Shown: in pieces, positions 1-7,476 of the stretch
Position numbering within the stretch: position 1 is the first letter of the stretch
Layout of the letters: each line of letters opens with the position of its first letter
Source of the DNA: a bacterium
GTDB lineage: Bacteria; JAMOTN01
Assembly: GCA_027062325.1 (NCBI GenBank)
Contig: JAMOTN010000061.1
Coordinates: 1 to 25,282, forward strand
Direction of reading: 5' to 3'
DNA: 25,282 bases
Made by a program: the position numbers and the translations under genes
Notes under the pieces: model-generated
Seen by the model: only the letters and a program-made list of their open reading frames with translations
What the model was told of the DNA's origin: nothing
Databases searched by the model: none

Positions 1-24
1 GCCGCCCCGATTTTTTATTTGTAC

Positions 25-591
25 TTATTTTTTGCTCAGTGTAAAGGCTTTGATGCCTATTCCGGTTGTAACTGCTTTGAGTATATCGTTTAAGATAAAT
101 GGCCAGAGACCGAGTTCAAGAACATGTTTCCATGAGTCATCCAGAGAATGTACTTCCAGCCAAAGCTTTAACCATATCAAACCTGGTAGGTATATCAAAG
201 TGTGTACAATAATGCTTGTTGTTACAGGTTTATTTTTGAGAAAAGTATTAAATAAGTAAGCTCCTACTACGGCAGCAATAATAAAGCCTATTAGATAACC
301 AAAAGTTGCCCCAAATGCAACCTTAATTCCCCCATTTGCTCCCGCAAACCATGGAATGCCTATTAATCCTAGTCCTACGTATAGACTCATGGAGAGAAGA
401 GCAACTTTTGAGTTGTTTAAAAGGGCTGTCAAGGCAACTCCAACTGTTGATAGAACGATTGGAACAGGTGTCCATGGAAGGGAAATTTTGATTTGAGCAA
501 GAAGGCCTGTTAAGATCGCAAAACCAAGAGCGCGAGTTAGGTTGAATATCCAACTTGTTGATTGTGAGGTTGAAAGAGTTTTCTGCTTCAT
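25..591 (-). CDS. bioY: BioY, biotin ECF transporter substrate-binding (S) subunit
   Basis: A 188-residue, highly hydrophobic protein with about six membrane segments. It looks like the BioY family: an early 'LPWTPVPIVLSTVGVAL' segment, a 'GLGLIGIPWFAGANGG' loop and 'GATFGYLIGFI' match the family's conserved regions and length. BioY binds biotin in the cytoplasmic membrane and normally works with the shared EcfA/EcfT energizing module, which is not in this window. I placed the start at the ATG at 591 because an AAAGGAG Shine-Dalgarno sits nine bases upstream; the TTG at 600 directly abuts that site and cannot use it. The gene diverges from the tRNA cluster. No biotin-synthesis gene is adjacent, which suggests salvage, but that is inference. 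Confidence 0.9.
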   Translation of the reverse strand: MKQKTLSTSQSTSWIFNLTRALGFAILTGLLAQIKISLPWTPVPIVLSTVGVALTALLNNSKVALLSMSLYVGLGLIGIPWFAGANGGIKVAFGATFGYLIGFIIAAVVGAYLFNTFLKNKPVTTSIIVHTLIYLPGLIWLKLWLEVHSLDDSWKHVLELGLWPFILNDILKAVTTGIGIKAFTLSKK

Positions 592-690
592 GTAGATCAA
601 CTCCTTTCAATGGAATTTTGTAATTTGCTAAAACAATAATACCAGATAAATACTAAATAGGTTTTATGGTTTGGAGTGATAGGATATGTG

Positions 691-720
691 ATTAGAATTA
701 GTCAGTTTGCTCTATATCAA
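691..720 (-). promoter_or_regulatory. Candidate bioY promoter
   Basis: On the minus strand, TTGATA (715-720) and TCTAAT (691-696) are separated by 18 bases. Each hexamer matches sigma-70 consensus at five of six positions. It would leave a leader of roughly 90 bases before bioY. No BirA-type palindrome was obvious. Confidence 0.4.
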
Positions 721-747
721 AGTGTTTTGTAAGATTTTGAAAAATAC

Positions 748-777
748 TTGACACGGATAAGGAGAAGTGGTTAAAAT
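748..777 (+). promoter_or_regulatory. Promoter of the tRNA cluster
   Basis: A perfect TTGACA (748-753) is followed after 18 bases by TAAAAT (772-777). It ends about 25 bases before the first tRNA, the right place for a strong stable-RNA promoter. No other good promoter was noticed between the six tRNAs, so they are probably one transcript. Confidence 0.7.
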
Positions 778-802
778 AAAGTTGCGTTTGAGGGGGAGAT
801 GA

Positions 803-876
803 GCGGGAGTAGCTCAGATGGCTAGAGCGCCTCCCTGCCACGGAGGAGGTCGCGGGTTCAAATCCCGTCTCCCGCT
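803..876 (+). tRNA. tRNA-Gly (anticodon GCC)
   Basis: The acceptor arms GCGGGAG and CTCCCGC pair fully, and the D-arm TAGCTCAG, a seven-base anticodon loop CTGCCAC and a T-arm with GGTTCAAATCC are all present. The discriminator is T, usual for glycine. CCA is not encoded. First gene of the cluster; its acceptor stem is identical to that of the Gly-TCC gene downstream, so the two are likely duplicates that diverged. Confidence 0.97.
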
Positions 877-883
877 CTTATGC

Positions 884-957
<74 letters not shown>

Positions 958-963
958 CTTTGT

Positions 964-1041
964 GGTGGGTGTAGCTCAGTTGGTCAGAGCACTGGGTTGT
1001 GGCCCCAGGGGTCGTGGGTTCAACTCCCACCACCCACCCCA
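964..1041 (+). tRNA. tRNA-His (anticodon GTG)
   Basis: Acceptor strands GTGGGTG and CACCCAC pair, with an extra G at -1 (964) facing C73 (1038), the histidine-specific identity pair. The anticodon loop is TTGTGGC between CTGGG and CCCAG. CCA appears to be encoded (1039-1041), unlike the Gly, Arg and Asn genes here; it may be chance sequence. Confidence 0.96.
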
Positions 1042-1102
1042 GGACGTCATGGCTTGCTGAGCCAACACCTAATGGCTGCAAGCTTCTAAATAATGGAAAC
1101 AA

Positions 1103-1136
1103 GGTGAGCCGGACCGGTTGCCGGCTTTTAGCCGGT
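1103..1136 (+). other. Structured spacer upstream of tRNA-Lys
   Basis: The 95-base gap between tRNA-His and tRNA-Lys is longer and more structured than the other gaps. GGTGAGCCG (1103-1111) is the exact complement of the tRNA-Lys 3' end (1203-1211). A CCGG stem with a seven-base loop CTTTTAG (1121-1135) resembles a lysine anticodon arm. This could be the remnant of another tRNA-Lys-like gene or an alternative pre-tRNA fold. No complete tRNA can be drawn. Confidence 0.4.
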
Positions 1137-1212
1137 GGGCCGTTAGCTCAGTCGGTAGAGCACCGGACTTTTAATCCGGGTGTCACAGGTTCGAATCCTG
1201 TACGGCTCACCA
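1137..1212 (+). tRNA. tRNA-Lys (anticodon TTT)
   Basis: Acceptor strands GGGCCGT and ACGGCTC pair with one G-U. The anticodon loop is CTTTTAA between CCGGA and TCCGG, and the T-arm is ACAGG with loop TTCGAAT. The discriminator A (1209) is followed by an encoded CCA (1210-1212). Confidence 0.97.
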
Positions 1213-1230
1213 TAAGATAGGAGAGCGTGA

Positions 1231-1303
1231 GCGGGAGTAGCTCAGTTGGTAGAGCATCAGCCTTCCAAGCTGAGGGCCGCGGGTTCGAGTCCCGTCTCCC
1301 GCT
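1231..1303 (+). tRNA. tRNA-Gly (anticodon TCC)
   Basis: Acceptor strands GCGGGAG and CTCCCGC pair. The anticodon loop is CTTCCAA between TCAGC and GCTGA, and the T-loop is TTCGAGT. The discriminator is T and no CCA is encoded. With Gly-GCC in the same cluster it covers all four glycine codons. Confidence 0.97.
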
Positions 1304-1316
1304 CTTTTTATAGTGC

Positions 1317-1389
1317 TCCAGGGTAGCTCAATTGGCAGAGCGTCCGGCTGTTAACCGGATGGTTGCGGGTTCAAGTCCCGCCCCTGGAG
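1317..1389 (+). tRNA. tRNA-Asn (anticodon GTT)
   Basis: Acceptor strands TCCAGGG and CCCTGGA pair. The anticodon loop is CTGTTAA between TCCGG and CCGGA, and the T-loop is TTCAAGT. The discriminator is G and CCA is not encoded. It is the last tRNA before a T-rich tract. Confidence 0.97.
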
Positions 1390-1402
1390 CTTTTTTGTTT
1401 TT
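1382..1402 (+). terminator. Likely end of the tRNA transcript
   Basis: The acceptor stem of tRNA-Asn extends to nine base pairs (GCTCCAGGG with CCCTGGAGC) and is followed at once by TTTTTTG and more T residues. The tRNA fold plus the T tract could act as an intrinsic terminator. Confidence 0.4.
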
Positions 1403-1411
1403 GGGGAAAAT

Positions 1412-1496
1412 TTTGGAAAAAATGTTTATCTGCTGATGAAATTAGTTGTGAGAGTAATTTGCATAAACTAATAGCTAGTATTATATTTTTTCCAAA
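1412..1496. repeat. AT-rich inverted repeat downstream of the tRNA cluster
   Basis: TTTGGAAAAAAT (1412-1423) is matched by its exact complement ATTTTTTCCAAA (1485-1496), with about 60 bases between. The rest of 1400-1615 is AT-rich and holds no recognisable gene apart from a possible nine-codon leader ORF (1586-1615). Confidence 0.45.
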
Positions 1497-1615
1497 TTAC
1501 TAGATGGATGCTGCAGGTTTATTAAAATAGTAATGATAATCAGTTGAGGGAATTGCCTTATCATTTGTTGAATTGTTGGAGCATTATGGGAGTGAATTCT
1601 AAAGGGGTGAAATAA

Positions 1616-2575
1616 ATGGATGAGGAGCTGTTTAATTTAATAGAGACTTTCAAAAAGGATGAGCGGCTTTTTTCTTATGATGAGCCTGCAACTAAACAAG
1701 CGGTGGTTTTACCAATTTTAAAAGCGTTGGGATGGAATCCATTTGATGTAAATGAGGTATGGCCTGAATATAAAGTGGGAGATAAAAGGGTGGATTATGC
1801 CCTTAGACATAAAGGTAAAAATAAAGTGTTTATAGAAGTTAAAAAAGTCGGTGAAGATTTGGAAAAACATCAAGAGCAGCTCTTGAATTATTCTTTTCAG
1901 GAAGGGGTAAAACTTGCAGTGTTAACTAATGGAATTAGTTGGTGGTTTTACTTACCTTTGCGAGAGGGAAGTTGGGAGCAAAGAAAATTTTATACGGTAG
2001 AGATATATGAGCAAGATACTAGAGATATTGTGAAAAGATTTGAGGATTTTTTGTCGAAGAATAATGTAATTTTGGATAAAGCTGTGGAGAATGCGGAAAG
2101 TTTATATGAAAGTAAACAAAGGAGGCAGATAATAAAAGAAACCCTTCCCAAGGCTTGGAACAAGTTGATTACAGAGCCTGCTGAACTTTTAGTTAATCTT
2201 TTAGCGGAAACGACGGAAAAATTGTGTGGTTATAAACCAGAGGATAATATAGTAATAAACTTTTTAAGGGAAATAAGTCAGAGAAAAATTGGAAAAAAAG
2301 GACAAAAGGAAAATTCCTTTTCTCAACAAACTTCTTTTGTTTCTCCTCTACCTACTACTACAATTTCTAAAGTGCATTCTCTTAAACAAGATTATACTGG
2401 GAGATCAATTGTATCTTTTACTTTTAAAGGAGTTAGATATGAGGTGCGAGTATGGAAAGAAATGTTGATAAAAATAGCAGAGCTTATGTTCTCAATGCAT
2501 AGACAGCAATTTCATAAGGTTTTTGATTTGAAGGGTAGAAAAAAGTGTATTTTTCAAGGAACTCAAGTGAATTAA
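1616..2575 (+). CDS. Solitary HsdR_N-type (PD-(D/E)XK) nuclease-like protein, 3' end frameshifted
   Basis: A 319-residue product resembling the N-terminal domain of type I restriction R subunits. The PD-(D/E)XK core is visible: the segment TKQAVVLPIL (26-35), a first acid at D60 in 'RVDYAL', E74 and K76 in 'FIEVKK', and a following Q88-x3-Y92. No helicase motor and no HsdS or HsdM partner is nearby, so it belongs to the stand-alone proteins of this fold, whose role is mostly unknown. A ribosome site AAAGGGG precedes the ATG. The reading frame is lost near 2550-2554; the expected C-terminus continues in another frame (see the next entry). The nuclease core is intact, so a shortened active protein is possible. 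Confidence 0.75.
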   Translation: MDEELFNLIETFKKDERLFSYDEPATKQAVVLPILKALGWNPFDVNEVWPEYKVGDKRVDYALRHKGKNKVFIEVKKVGEDLEKHQEQLLNYSFQEGVKLAVLTNGISWWFYLPLREGSWEQRKFYTVEIYEQDTRDIVKRFEDFLSKNNVILDKAVENAESLYESKQRRQIIKETLPKAWNKLITEPAELLVNLLAETTEKLCGYKPEDNIVINFLREISQRKIGKKGQKENSFSQQTSFVSPLPTTTISKVHSLKQDYTGRSIVSFTFKGVRYEVRVWKEMLIKIAELMFSMHRQQFHKVFDLKGRKKCIFQGTQVN

Positions 2576-2709
2576 GAGAACCAAGGCGAATAGGAAATAC
2601 GGATATTTATGTGGAAACTAACTTAAGTGCTAATGCTATTGTCAAACTTTGTAGAAAAATAGTAGCTCTTTTTGGATATAGGAAGGAAGACTTAATTATT
2701 GAAACCTAA
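2554..2709 (+). pseudogene. Out-of-frame C-terminal piece of the HsdR_N-like nuclease
   Basis: Read from 2554 in the -1 frame, the DNA encodes 51 residues starting SRNSSELREPRRIG and continuing through 'TDIYVETNLSANAIV' to a TAA. This follows smoothly on 'DLKGRKKCIF' of the upstream frame. Adding one T to the five-T tract at 2550-2554 would join them into a protein of about 370 residues. The coding-like character and clean join argue for a recent one-base loss or a sequencing error in the homopolymer. Confidence 0.7.
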
Positions 2710-2919
2710 ATATGAAGTTATCCCTCATTTTTGTACTAGACTGCTTTTATTTTCAAATTTGAGGTAAAATTGATATATAAGATGGTTTTAATTGAAGTTA
2801 TGAAAGAAAAATTGTGAATAAGTATTGATGATTAGGGAGCAGCTTGGGAGTTAATAATGTTGTGAAGTTCACCCAGCTGTACGAATATGAGCGTTAAAGT
2901 AGTGTAGGGTTGGTGTATT
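2710..2919. other. Intergenic stretch with no gene seen
   Basis: About 210 bases of AT-rich sequence between the broken nuclease and the first membrane protein. I see no ORF with a ribosome site, no RNA gene and no convincing promoter, only TATATAAG-like sequence near 2773. Confidence 0.4.
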
Positions 2920-3918
2920 ATGGATAGAGTTAGTGAATTTGAATGGTTGATGTTTCTTATTAAAGGTATTGCAAGAAGACCAATTTGGGCTTTGCTTGCC
3001 TTTACATTGATAAGTTTGTTTGTATGGAAGTTTACTTCTGTTAACCTTTATGACCTATATATGGATCTTCAGGAGAAAAAAATTTATAGAGATGTAGAAG
3101 AAACAGGTGGATGTTTTGAGCATAAGATTTACGTTTGGGGTGAGACTCTTGATTCGTTAGATGCTACTTCTGATCTTTGGAAGGTGGAAAGTGTTAATGG
3201 AGATAAAAATGATGAAAAGAAAGGGAAAAGTGAAGGATTTAAAGTAAAACATCTTAAAATAGTTTCTTATCTATTAAGGAAAGTGGTGGATGCTTCTTTT
3301 GAAGTTCATCCCTTTTTAATTTCTGGTGATTTATTCGATTATTTTAATCCCTTGGAAGAAAAATTACTCAATTTTAGAATGTGGGTTTATAAGGTTGAAG
3401 GTGGTTTTGTTTGGGAGCTGAGAATAGAGCCTGTAATGGAAAGATATGTAGCTACTTATACACCGAATTCAAAGATTTTATTGGTGCCTATACTTATTCC
3501 TTCAGCTGTTTTAAAAGATATGAGAAAAATAGATTTATTGAATTTTAAAATAGCGATAAGTTATTTAGAAAGTGTAAAAAGTTTAAAGGGGGAAGTTTTT
3601 AAGAAGAATCCAGTGGATATAAAGAAACTTGAAAAAGTGAAAAGTAGAGTGTTAAGGTTTATAGCTAAGAAGAGAAAGGATTTAAAAAGTTTTTACGATG
3701 ATTTACCTGATATAAAGTGCAGTTTTGAAATTGATGAGCGTGTTTACAGAAAAGAGGATATTGAAATGGATCATTTTATTTATAGTTGGGTTGGTCTTAT
3801 AGGAATTGGAATTTTGGTTGGTTTGGCATTGGTTTATGAGAGGGAGGAAAGAAAAAAGAGAGAAAAAATGGAGACTGAAAGTAAGATGGGAAAGGAAGAA
3901 AACGATACTATTGCTTAA
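2920..3918 (+). CDS. Two-span membrane protein of unknown function (tandem paralog 1)
   Basis: I do not recognise this 332-residue protein. One hydrophobic segment lies near the N-terminus (about 21-38) and a second near 286-306, with a lysine/glutamate-rich tail after it. The arginines before the first segment and the charged tail suggest both ends are cytoplasmic and about 240 residues lie outside. Residues 244-276 match residues 225-257 of the next gene without gaps, at the same distance (41 residues) from the second membrane segment, so the two are probably old duplicates. The topology is like that of Wzz-type chain-length proteins, but no family motif supports that. No strong Shine-Dalgarno precedes the ATG. 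Confidence 0.6.
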   Translation: MDRVSEFEWLMFLIKGIARRPIWALLAFTLISLFVWKFTSVNLYDLYMDLQEKKIYRDVEETGGCFEHKIYVWGETLDSLDATSDLWKVESVNGDKNDEKKGKSEGFKVKHLKIVSYLLRKVVDASFEVHPFLISGDLFDYFNPLEEKLLNFRMWVYKVEGGFVWELRIEPVMERYVATYTPNSKILLVPILIPSAVLKDMRKIDLLNFKIAISYLESVKSLKGEVFKKNPVDIKKLEKVKSRVLRFIAKKRKDLKSFYDDLPDIKCSFEIDERVYRKEDIEMDHFIYSWVGLIGIGILVGLALVYEREERKKREKMETESKMGKEENDTIA

Positions 3919-3982
3919 TGAATTGTTTAAAAGTGCATAAAGGTGCGCTATTAAGGAATATGCTTACGAGGAATGTTTTGGG

Positions 3983-4885
3983 TTGAGAGTTAGGATAAGT
4001 TGCTTTTTTAAAACCTTGCGAGGCAATTTAGGGTATATCATAGGGGTTGCTGTTTTAACTTTATTTGTAATTGGAATGATGGAATTTTTCAGAATTACAA
4101 TGGTTCTTCCTCTTAATGTCAAAAAAGGAGTAGTTTTTTCGTGGAACGGCACTGTTGTGGAGAAGGTGCCGTTTGAATACTTGAATCAGCCAGAAAGTCT
4201 CTTAAAAGTGCCTTTTTCCAAGTTATACAAGTATACTTACTACGATCTCAAAATTTTTAAGCGTTCTCTTGTGAAAAATGGATTTTCTGATGTTAAAATT
4301 ACAGCTTTGTTTTTACAGAATCCCCAGTTTGCAAGTGTTTGTATTCCTGTTTTGCGATATAAATTAGAGATGAATATTTCGATTATTGATTTGAATAAAA
4401 AATATCCGCCTCTTTTAGATATAGATGTAGAAGATTTAGGAGAATTTTTGAGTTTTGCTGCTAGTAAAGAGTTTGTAGTTCCCATATTTTTATTTGGAGA
4501 ATTTACTGCTATACAGGCAGATTATTTTACTATAAGTTTTTTGGAAGAAAATGCTGAAGTTTTGGTGGAATTGTTTAGGAGTTTGAATCCTGAGTATTCG
4601 AAAAAGAGAAATGTTGAATCGATAAAAAAATATTTGGTTTACGCCTCAAAAAAGGTAAAGAACTATATTCGTAGAAAAAGGTTGCTACATAAGTTGTATA
4701 GAAAAGACATAGACTCAATACGTTACAGGATAAATATAGAAAGAAAAAATTACAGTTGGGTTTTCAAACACAACAAACTTCTAAATTTATTTGAAATGAT
4801 AATTGTTTTAGGAGTTGTTATAGTAATTGTTATATATATTTTAAAATTTTGTAAAAATGGAGAAAATAATAATTATTACTCCTAA
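3983..4885 (+). CDS. Two-span membrane protein of unknown function (tandem paralog 2)
   Basis: A 300-residue protein with membrane segments at about 16-36 and 270-289 and an external middle part, the same plan as its upstream neighbour. It shares with it a pattern beginning SLxxE, then KKxxV(D/E), then IKK, followed by an ungapped 33-residue block containing IxxKR and ending at tyrosine. The start is taken as the TTG at 3983, with GAGGA about ten bases upstream; the nearby ATG at 3973 runs into a stop after a few codons. Function unknown; the shared arrangement suggests the two proteins act together, which is inference. Confidence 0.55.
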   Translation: MRVRISCFFKTLRGNLGYIIGVAVLTLFVIGMMEFFRITMVLPLNVKKGVVFSWNGTVVEKVPFEYLNQPESLLKVPFSKLYKYTYYDLKIFKRSLVKNGFSDVKITALFLQNPQFASVCIPVLRYKLEMNISIIDLNKKYPPLLDIDVEDLGEFLSFAASKEFVVPIFLFGEFTAIQADYFTISFLEENAEVLVELFRSLNPEYSKKRNVESIKKYLVYASKKVKNYIRRKRLLHKLYRKDIDSIRYRINIERKNYSWVFKHNKLLNLFEMIIVLGVVIVIVIYILKFCKNGENNNYYS

Positions 4886-4899
4886 AAGTTTATTTAAAG

Positions 4900-4929
4900 T
4901 TGAAAAAAATTATTAAGTGTGTTTTAATA
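4900..4929 (+). promoter_or_regulatory. Candidate hcp promoter with overlapping palindrome
   Basis: TTGAAA (4900-4905) and TTTAAT (4923-4928) are 17 bases apart, each one base off consensus. TATTAA (4911-4916) and TTAATA (4924-4929) form a perfect inverted repeat with a seven-base spacer covering the -10, so a regulator bound there would block the promoter. Which regulator is unknown. Confidence 0.45.
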
Positions 4930-4989
4930 TTAGTAGAGCTAATTAATTCTATATAGGGTTTAAAAAATTTAAGATGGAGGTGTTTTAAT

Positions 4990-6288
4990 ATGGAGCAGAA
5001 AATGTTTTGTTATCAATGTTCTCAAGCAGCAGGGGGAAAAGGATGTACTTATAGTGGTGTATGCGGAAAAAACTCTACTCTTGCCCGTTTGGAGGATAAT
5101 TTAATTTTTACTCTTAAGGGAATTTCAGCTTATGCTTATCATGCTAGGGAATTAGGATATACGGATCCTGAAATTGATTCTTTTATTGAAGAATCCCTAT
5201 TTGCTACTTTGACAAATGTTAATTTTGATCCTGAATCTTTTGTTGAATATGCTTTAGAAGCAGGACGTATGAATTTAAAGGCTATGGAGATGTTGAAAAA
5301 AGCACACATTGAGTACTTTGGGGAGCCTGAACCAACGGAGGTTAGGACTGGTACTGTAAAAGGAAAAGGAATCGTAGTAACCGGACATGATTTGAAAGCA
5401 CTTGAAGAACTTTTAAAACAAACGGAGGGAACTGGTATAAATGTTTATACTCACTCAGAAATGCTCCCGGCTCATGCTTATCCCAAACTTAAAAAGTATA
5501 AACACTTGGTTGGAAATTTGGGAGTTGCCTGGCATGATCAAAAGCAACTTTTCAAGAAGTATCCGGTAGCTATTCTTGGGACAACAAACTGTGTATTAAT
5601 TCCAGATGAGTCTTATCGGGATCGTATGTTTACCACTGCTATTGCAAGACTTCCGGGGGTAAAGCATATTAAGGGATATGATTACTCTGAAGTTATAGAA
5701 AAGGCGAAAAGTTTACCTGATCTTCCAGAGGAAGAGGGAGAAAAAGTATTGACAACAGGGTTCTCTGCTTCTGTTGTCCTTTCATTGAAGGATAAAATAA
5801 AGGAGCTTGTGGAAGCAGGAAAAATTAGGCATTTCTTTCTTGTAGGAGGATGTGATTCTCCTAATAAGAAGATGAACTATTATCGTGAGTTTGTAAAAAA
5901 TCTTCCGAAGGATACGGTGATTTTGACTTTAGGATGTTTGAAGTATAGGATAAATGATCTTGATCTTGGAGATATTGAAGGAATACCACGTCTTTTGGAT
6001 CTTGGGCAGTGCAATGACTCGATAGTGGCGATTCAAATAGCATCTGCTTTGGCAGAATTGTTTGGTGTTGGAGTGAATGAACTCCCACTTACTTTGGTTT
6101 TAGGGTGGATGGAGCAGAAAGCAGTTTCAATTTTCTGGACGCTTATGCACCTTGGAATTAAAGGAATATACCTTGGTCCGATTCTTCCTCCGTGGGTTGA
6201 TGAGAATATCCTTAAAGTGCTTGTTGATAAATTTGATGTTCATCTTATATCTACTCCAGAGGAGGATATAAAGAAAATTTTGGGATAG
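4990..6288 (+). CDS. hcp: Hybrid cluster protein (hydroxylamine reductase), short class III type
   Basis: A 432-residue cytoplasmic iron-sulfur protein. The N-terminal C7-x2-C10-x8-C19-x5-C25 set would bind the first Fe-S cluster. The ligands expected for the hybrid Fe-S-O cluster are all present: H133, E157, C201, C288 (in GGCD), C316 (LGCLKYR), C341 (GQCND), E375 and K377 (MEQK). Family members reduce hydroxylamine in vitro and act in NO detoxification. The length is about 110 residues below the common 540-550 class; this shorter form lacks a helical section and is typical of thermophiles and archaea. A GGAGG site precedes the ATG. It converges on the peroxide/superoxide operon across a hairpin. 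No Hcr reductase gene is adjacent. Confidence 0.95.
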   Translation: MEQKMFCYQCSQAAGGKGCTYSGVCGKNSTLARLEDNLIFTLKGISAYAYHARELGYTDPEIDSFIEESLFATLTNVNFDPESFVEYALEAGRMNLKAMEMLKKAHIEYFGEPEPTEVRTGTVKGKGIVVTGHDLKALEELLKQTEGTGINVYTHSEMLPAHAYPKLKKYKHLVGNLGVAWHDQKQLFKKYPVAILGTTNCVLIPDESYRDRMFTTAIARLPGVKHIKGYDYSEVIEKAKSLPDLPEEEGEKVLTTGFSASVVLSLKDKIKELVEAGKIRHFFLVGGCDSPNKKMNYYREFVKNLPKDTVILTLGCLKYRINDLDLGDIEGIPRLLDLGQCNDSIVAIQIASALAELFGVGVNELPLTLVLGWMEQKAVSIFWTLMHLGIKGIYLGPILPPWVDENILKVLVDKFDVHLISTPEEDIKKILG

Positions 6289-6325
6289 GAAAAGTTTTGA
6301 GATTTAAAGATGAAATTATAATGCA

Positions 6326-6343
6326 GGGGGCTTTGCAGCCCCC
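6326..6343. terminator. Stem-loop between convergent hcp and peroxiredoxin genes
   Basis: GGGGGCT and AGCCCCC form a seven-base-pair GC-rich stem with a TTGC loop. It lies 37 bases after the hcp stop and 46 bases beyond the peroxiredoxin stop, the place for a two-way terminator. No clear T tract follows on either strand. Confidence 0.55.
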
Positions 6344-6389
6344 CGTCACATGCACTGTATTGTAGGTATAAGTTGTGTTTATAAATTGT

Positions 6390-7046
6390 TTACAAACTCT
6401 TATAGCAGAACCACCAATCGTAGCATTCGTGTTTACCTGCTTTTGCATCGTCCATGCGCTTTTTAGCGTCTTCCTCACTGGTTGCCGGTGGAACGATTAC
6501 TTTATCACCCATGAGTTCGTTTTCCGGCCAGTTCGCTGGAATAGCGACTCCATTTTCATCCGAAACCTGCAATCCTTTAACTGCTCTTAAAATTTCTTTC
6601 ATATTGCGACCTAACTCCTGCGGATAGTAGATCATTGCGCGAATTATTCCCTTAGGATCAACAATAAATACTGCGCGTACAGTATTAGTGCCTTTTGCTT
6701 GATGGATTAAACCAAGTTGCTTTGAAACATTGCCGAGGTCATCAGCTATTATTGGAAATTTGATCTCTTCTCCAATTTTTTCTTTTATCCATTCTACCCA
6801 TTTTATGTGAGAGAACACCTGGTCAATAGAAAGGCCAATTAATTCACAATTGAGTTTTTTAAAATCTTCATAATGCTTGTTGAATGATACAAATTCTGTG
6901 GTGCAAACTGGTGTAAAATCAGCTGGGTGGCTAAACAGCACAAACCACTTTCCCTTATAATCATCTGGTAATTTTTTAACCCCGTGAGTGGTCAACACTT
7001 CCAATTCAGGAAATTTTTCACCAAGTAAAGGAATTCTCATCTCCAT
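6390..7046 (-). CDS. Peroxiredoxin (Prx6/archaeal AhpC-like)
   Basis: A 218-residue thiol peroxidase that would reduce hydrogen peroxide and alkyl hydroperoxides. The active-site signature P41-x3-T45-x2-C48 is intact (PADFTPVC), with C48 the peroxidatic cysteine. The C-terminus [11 protein letters not shown] carries two more cysteines in the arrangement of archaeal Prx6-type enzymes, where one resolves the disulfide. The start is the ATG at 7046, preceded by AAAGGAGGGG; in-frame ATG codons further upstream lack a site. It is the last gene of the minus-strand operon, 22 bases after desulfoferrodoxin. A rubredoxin or thioredoxin-type partner would supply electrons. Confidence 0.95.
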   Translation of the reverse strand: MEMRIPLLGEKFPELEVLTTHGVKKLPDDYKGKWFVLFSHPADFTPVCTTEFVSFNKHYEDFKKLNCELIGLSIDQVFSHIKWVEWIKEKIGEEIKFPIIADDLGNVSKQLGLIHQAKGTNTVRAVFIVDPKGIIRAMIYYPQELGRNMKEILRAVKGLQVSDENGVAIPANWPENELMGDKVIVPPATSEEDAKKRMDDAKAGKHECYDWWFCYKSL

Positions 7047-7068
7047 ATAAATCCCCTCCTTTTTGAAG

Positions 7069-7473
7069 TTATTTTTTATTTTCATAAGTATTTTTCCACA
7101 ATCCATGCTTATTACAGTAAGAACGAATAACGGCTTTGTTGGTTTCTACTCTGAATTCTGCGACAGGTTCTTCACCTGGCTTCAGAAAATAACGTGCCTG
7201 CGTCGGAATTCCATCTTCAGCTATGATTTCAATCCACTCTATAAAGTGATCATCAGACATCGGGTGAGACTCTTTTTTACCTACAGAAATTGTAAATTTT
7301 CTACACTTTTTTTCAATTGAGGGGACATGTTTTTCTGTATTTGGATCTGCTGTTTTCGGTTCCAGTTTTTTCATCGGTTGACCACAACAGTGAATTTCAG
7401 ATCCACCACCTTTTATTATTTCAACGATATTACCACACTTCTCGCACAAGTAAACTTCAAAACGCTCTGGCAT
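7069..7473 (-). CDS. dfx: Desulfoferrodoxin (two-iron superoxide reductase)
   Basis: A 134-residue protein that reduces superoxide to peroxide without making oxygen, the anaerobe's alternative to superoxide dismutase. The N-terminal desulforedoxin domain has the Fe(Cys)4 ligands C10, C13, C29 and C30. The C-terminal catalytic domain has the Fe(His)4Cys ligands H49, H70, H76, C120 and H123, plus the E47-K48 pair next to H49. The length is usual for this class. It starts three bases after rubrerythrin ends, so the two are co-transcribed and probably translationally coupled. C57 is an extra cysteine with no assigned role. The peroxide formed can be passed to the neighbouring rubrerythrin and peroxiredoxin. 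Confidence 0.96.
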   Translation of the reverse strand: MPERFEVYLCEKCGNIVEIIKGGGSEIHCCGQPMKKLEPKTADPNTEKHVPSIEKKCRKFTISVGKKESHPMSDDHFIEWIEIIAEDGIPTQARYFLKPGEEPVAEFRVETNKAVIRSYCNKHGLWKNTYENKK

Positions 7474-7476
7474 TCC

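Noticed and set aside
2920-4885. Calling the paired membrane proteins Wzz chain-length regulators
   Set aside because: Only the two-span topology fits; the family's proline-rich motif near the second membrane segment is not seen and there are no polysaccharide genes beside them.
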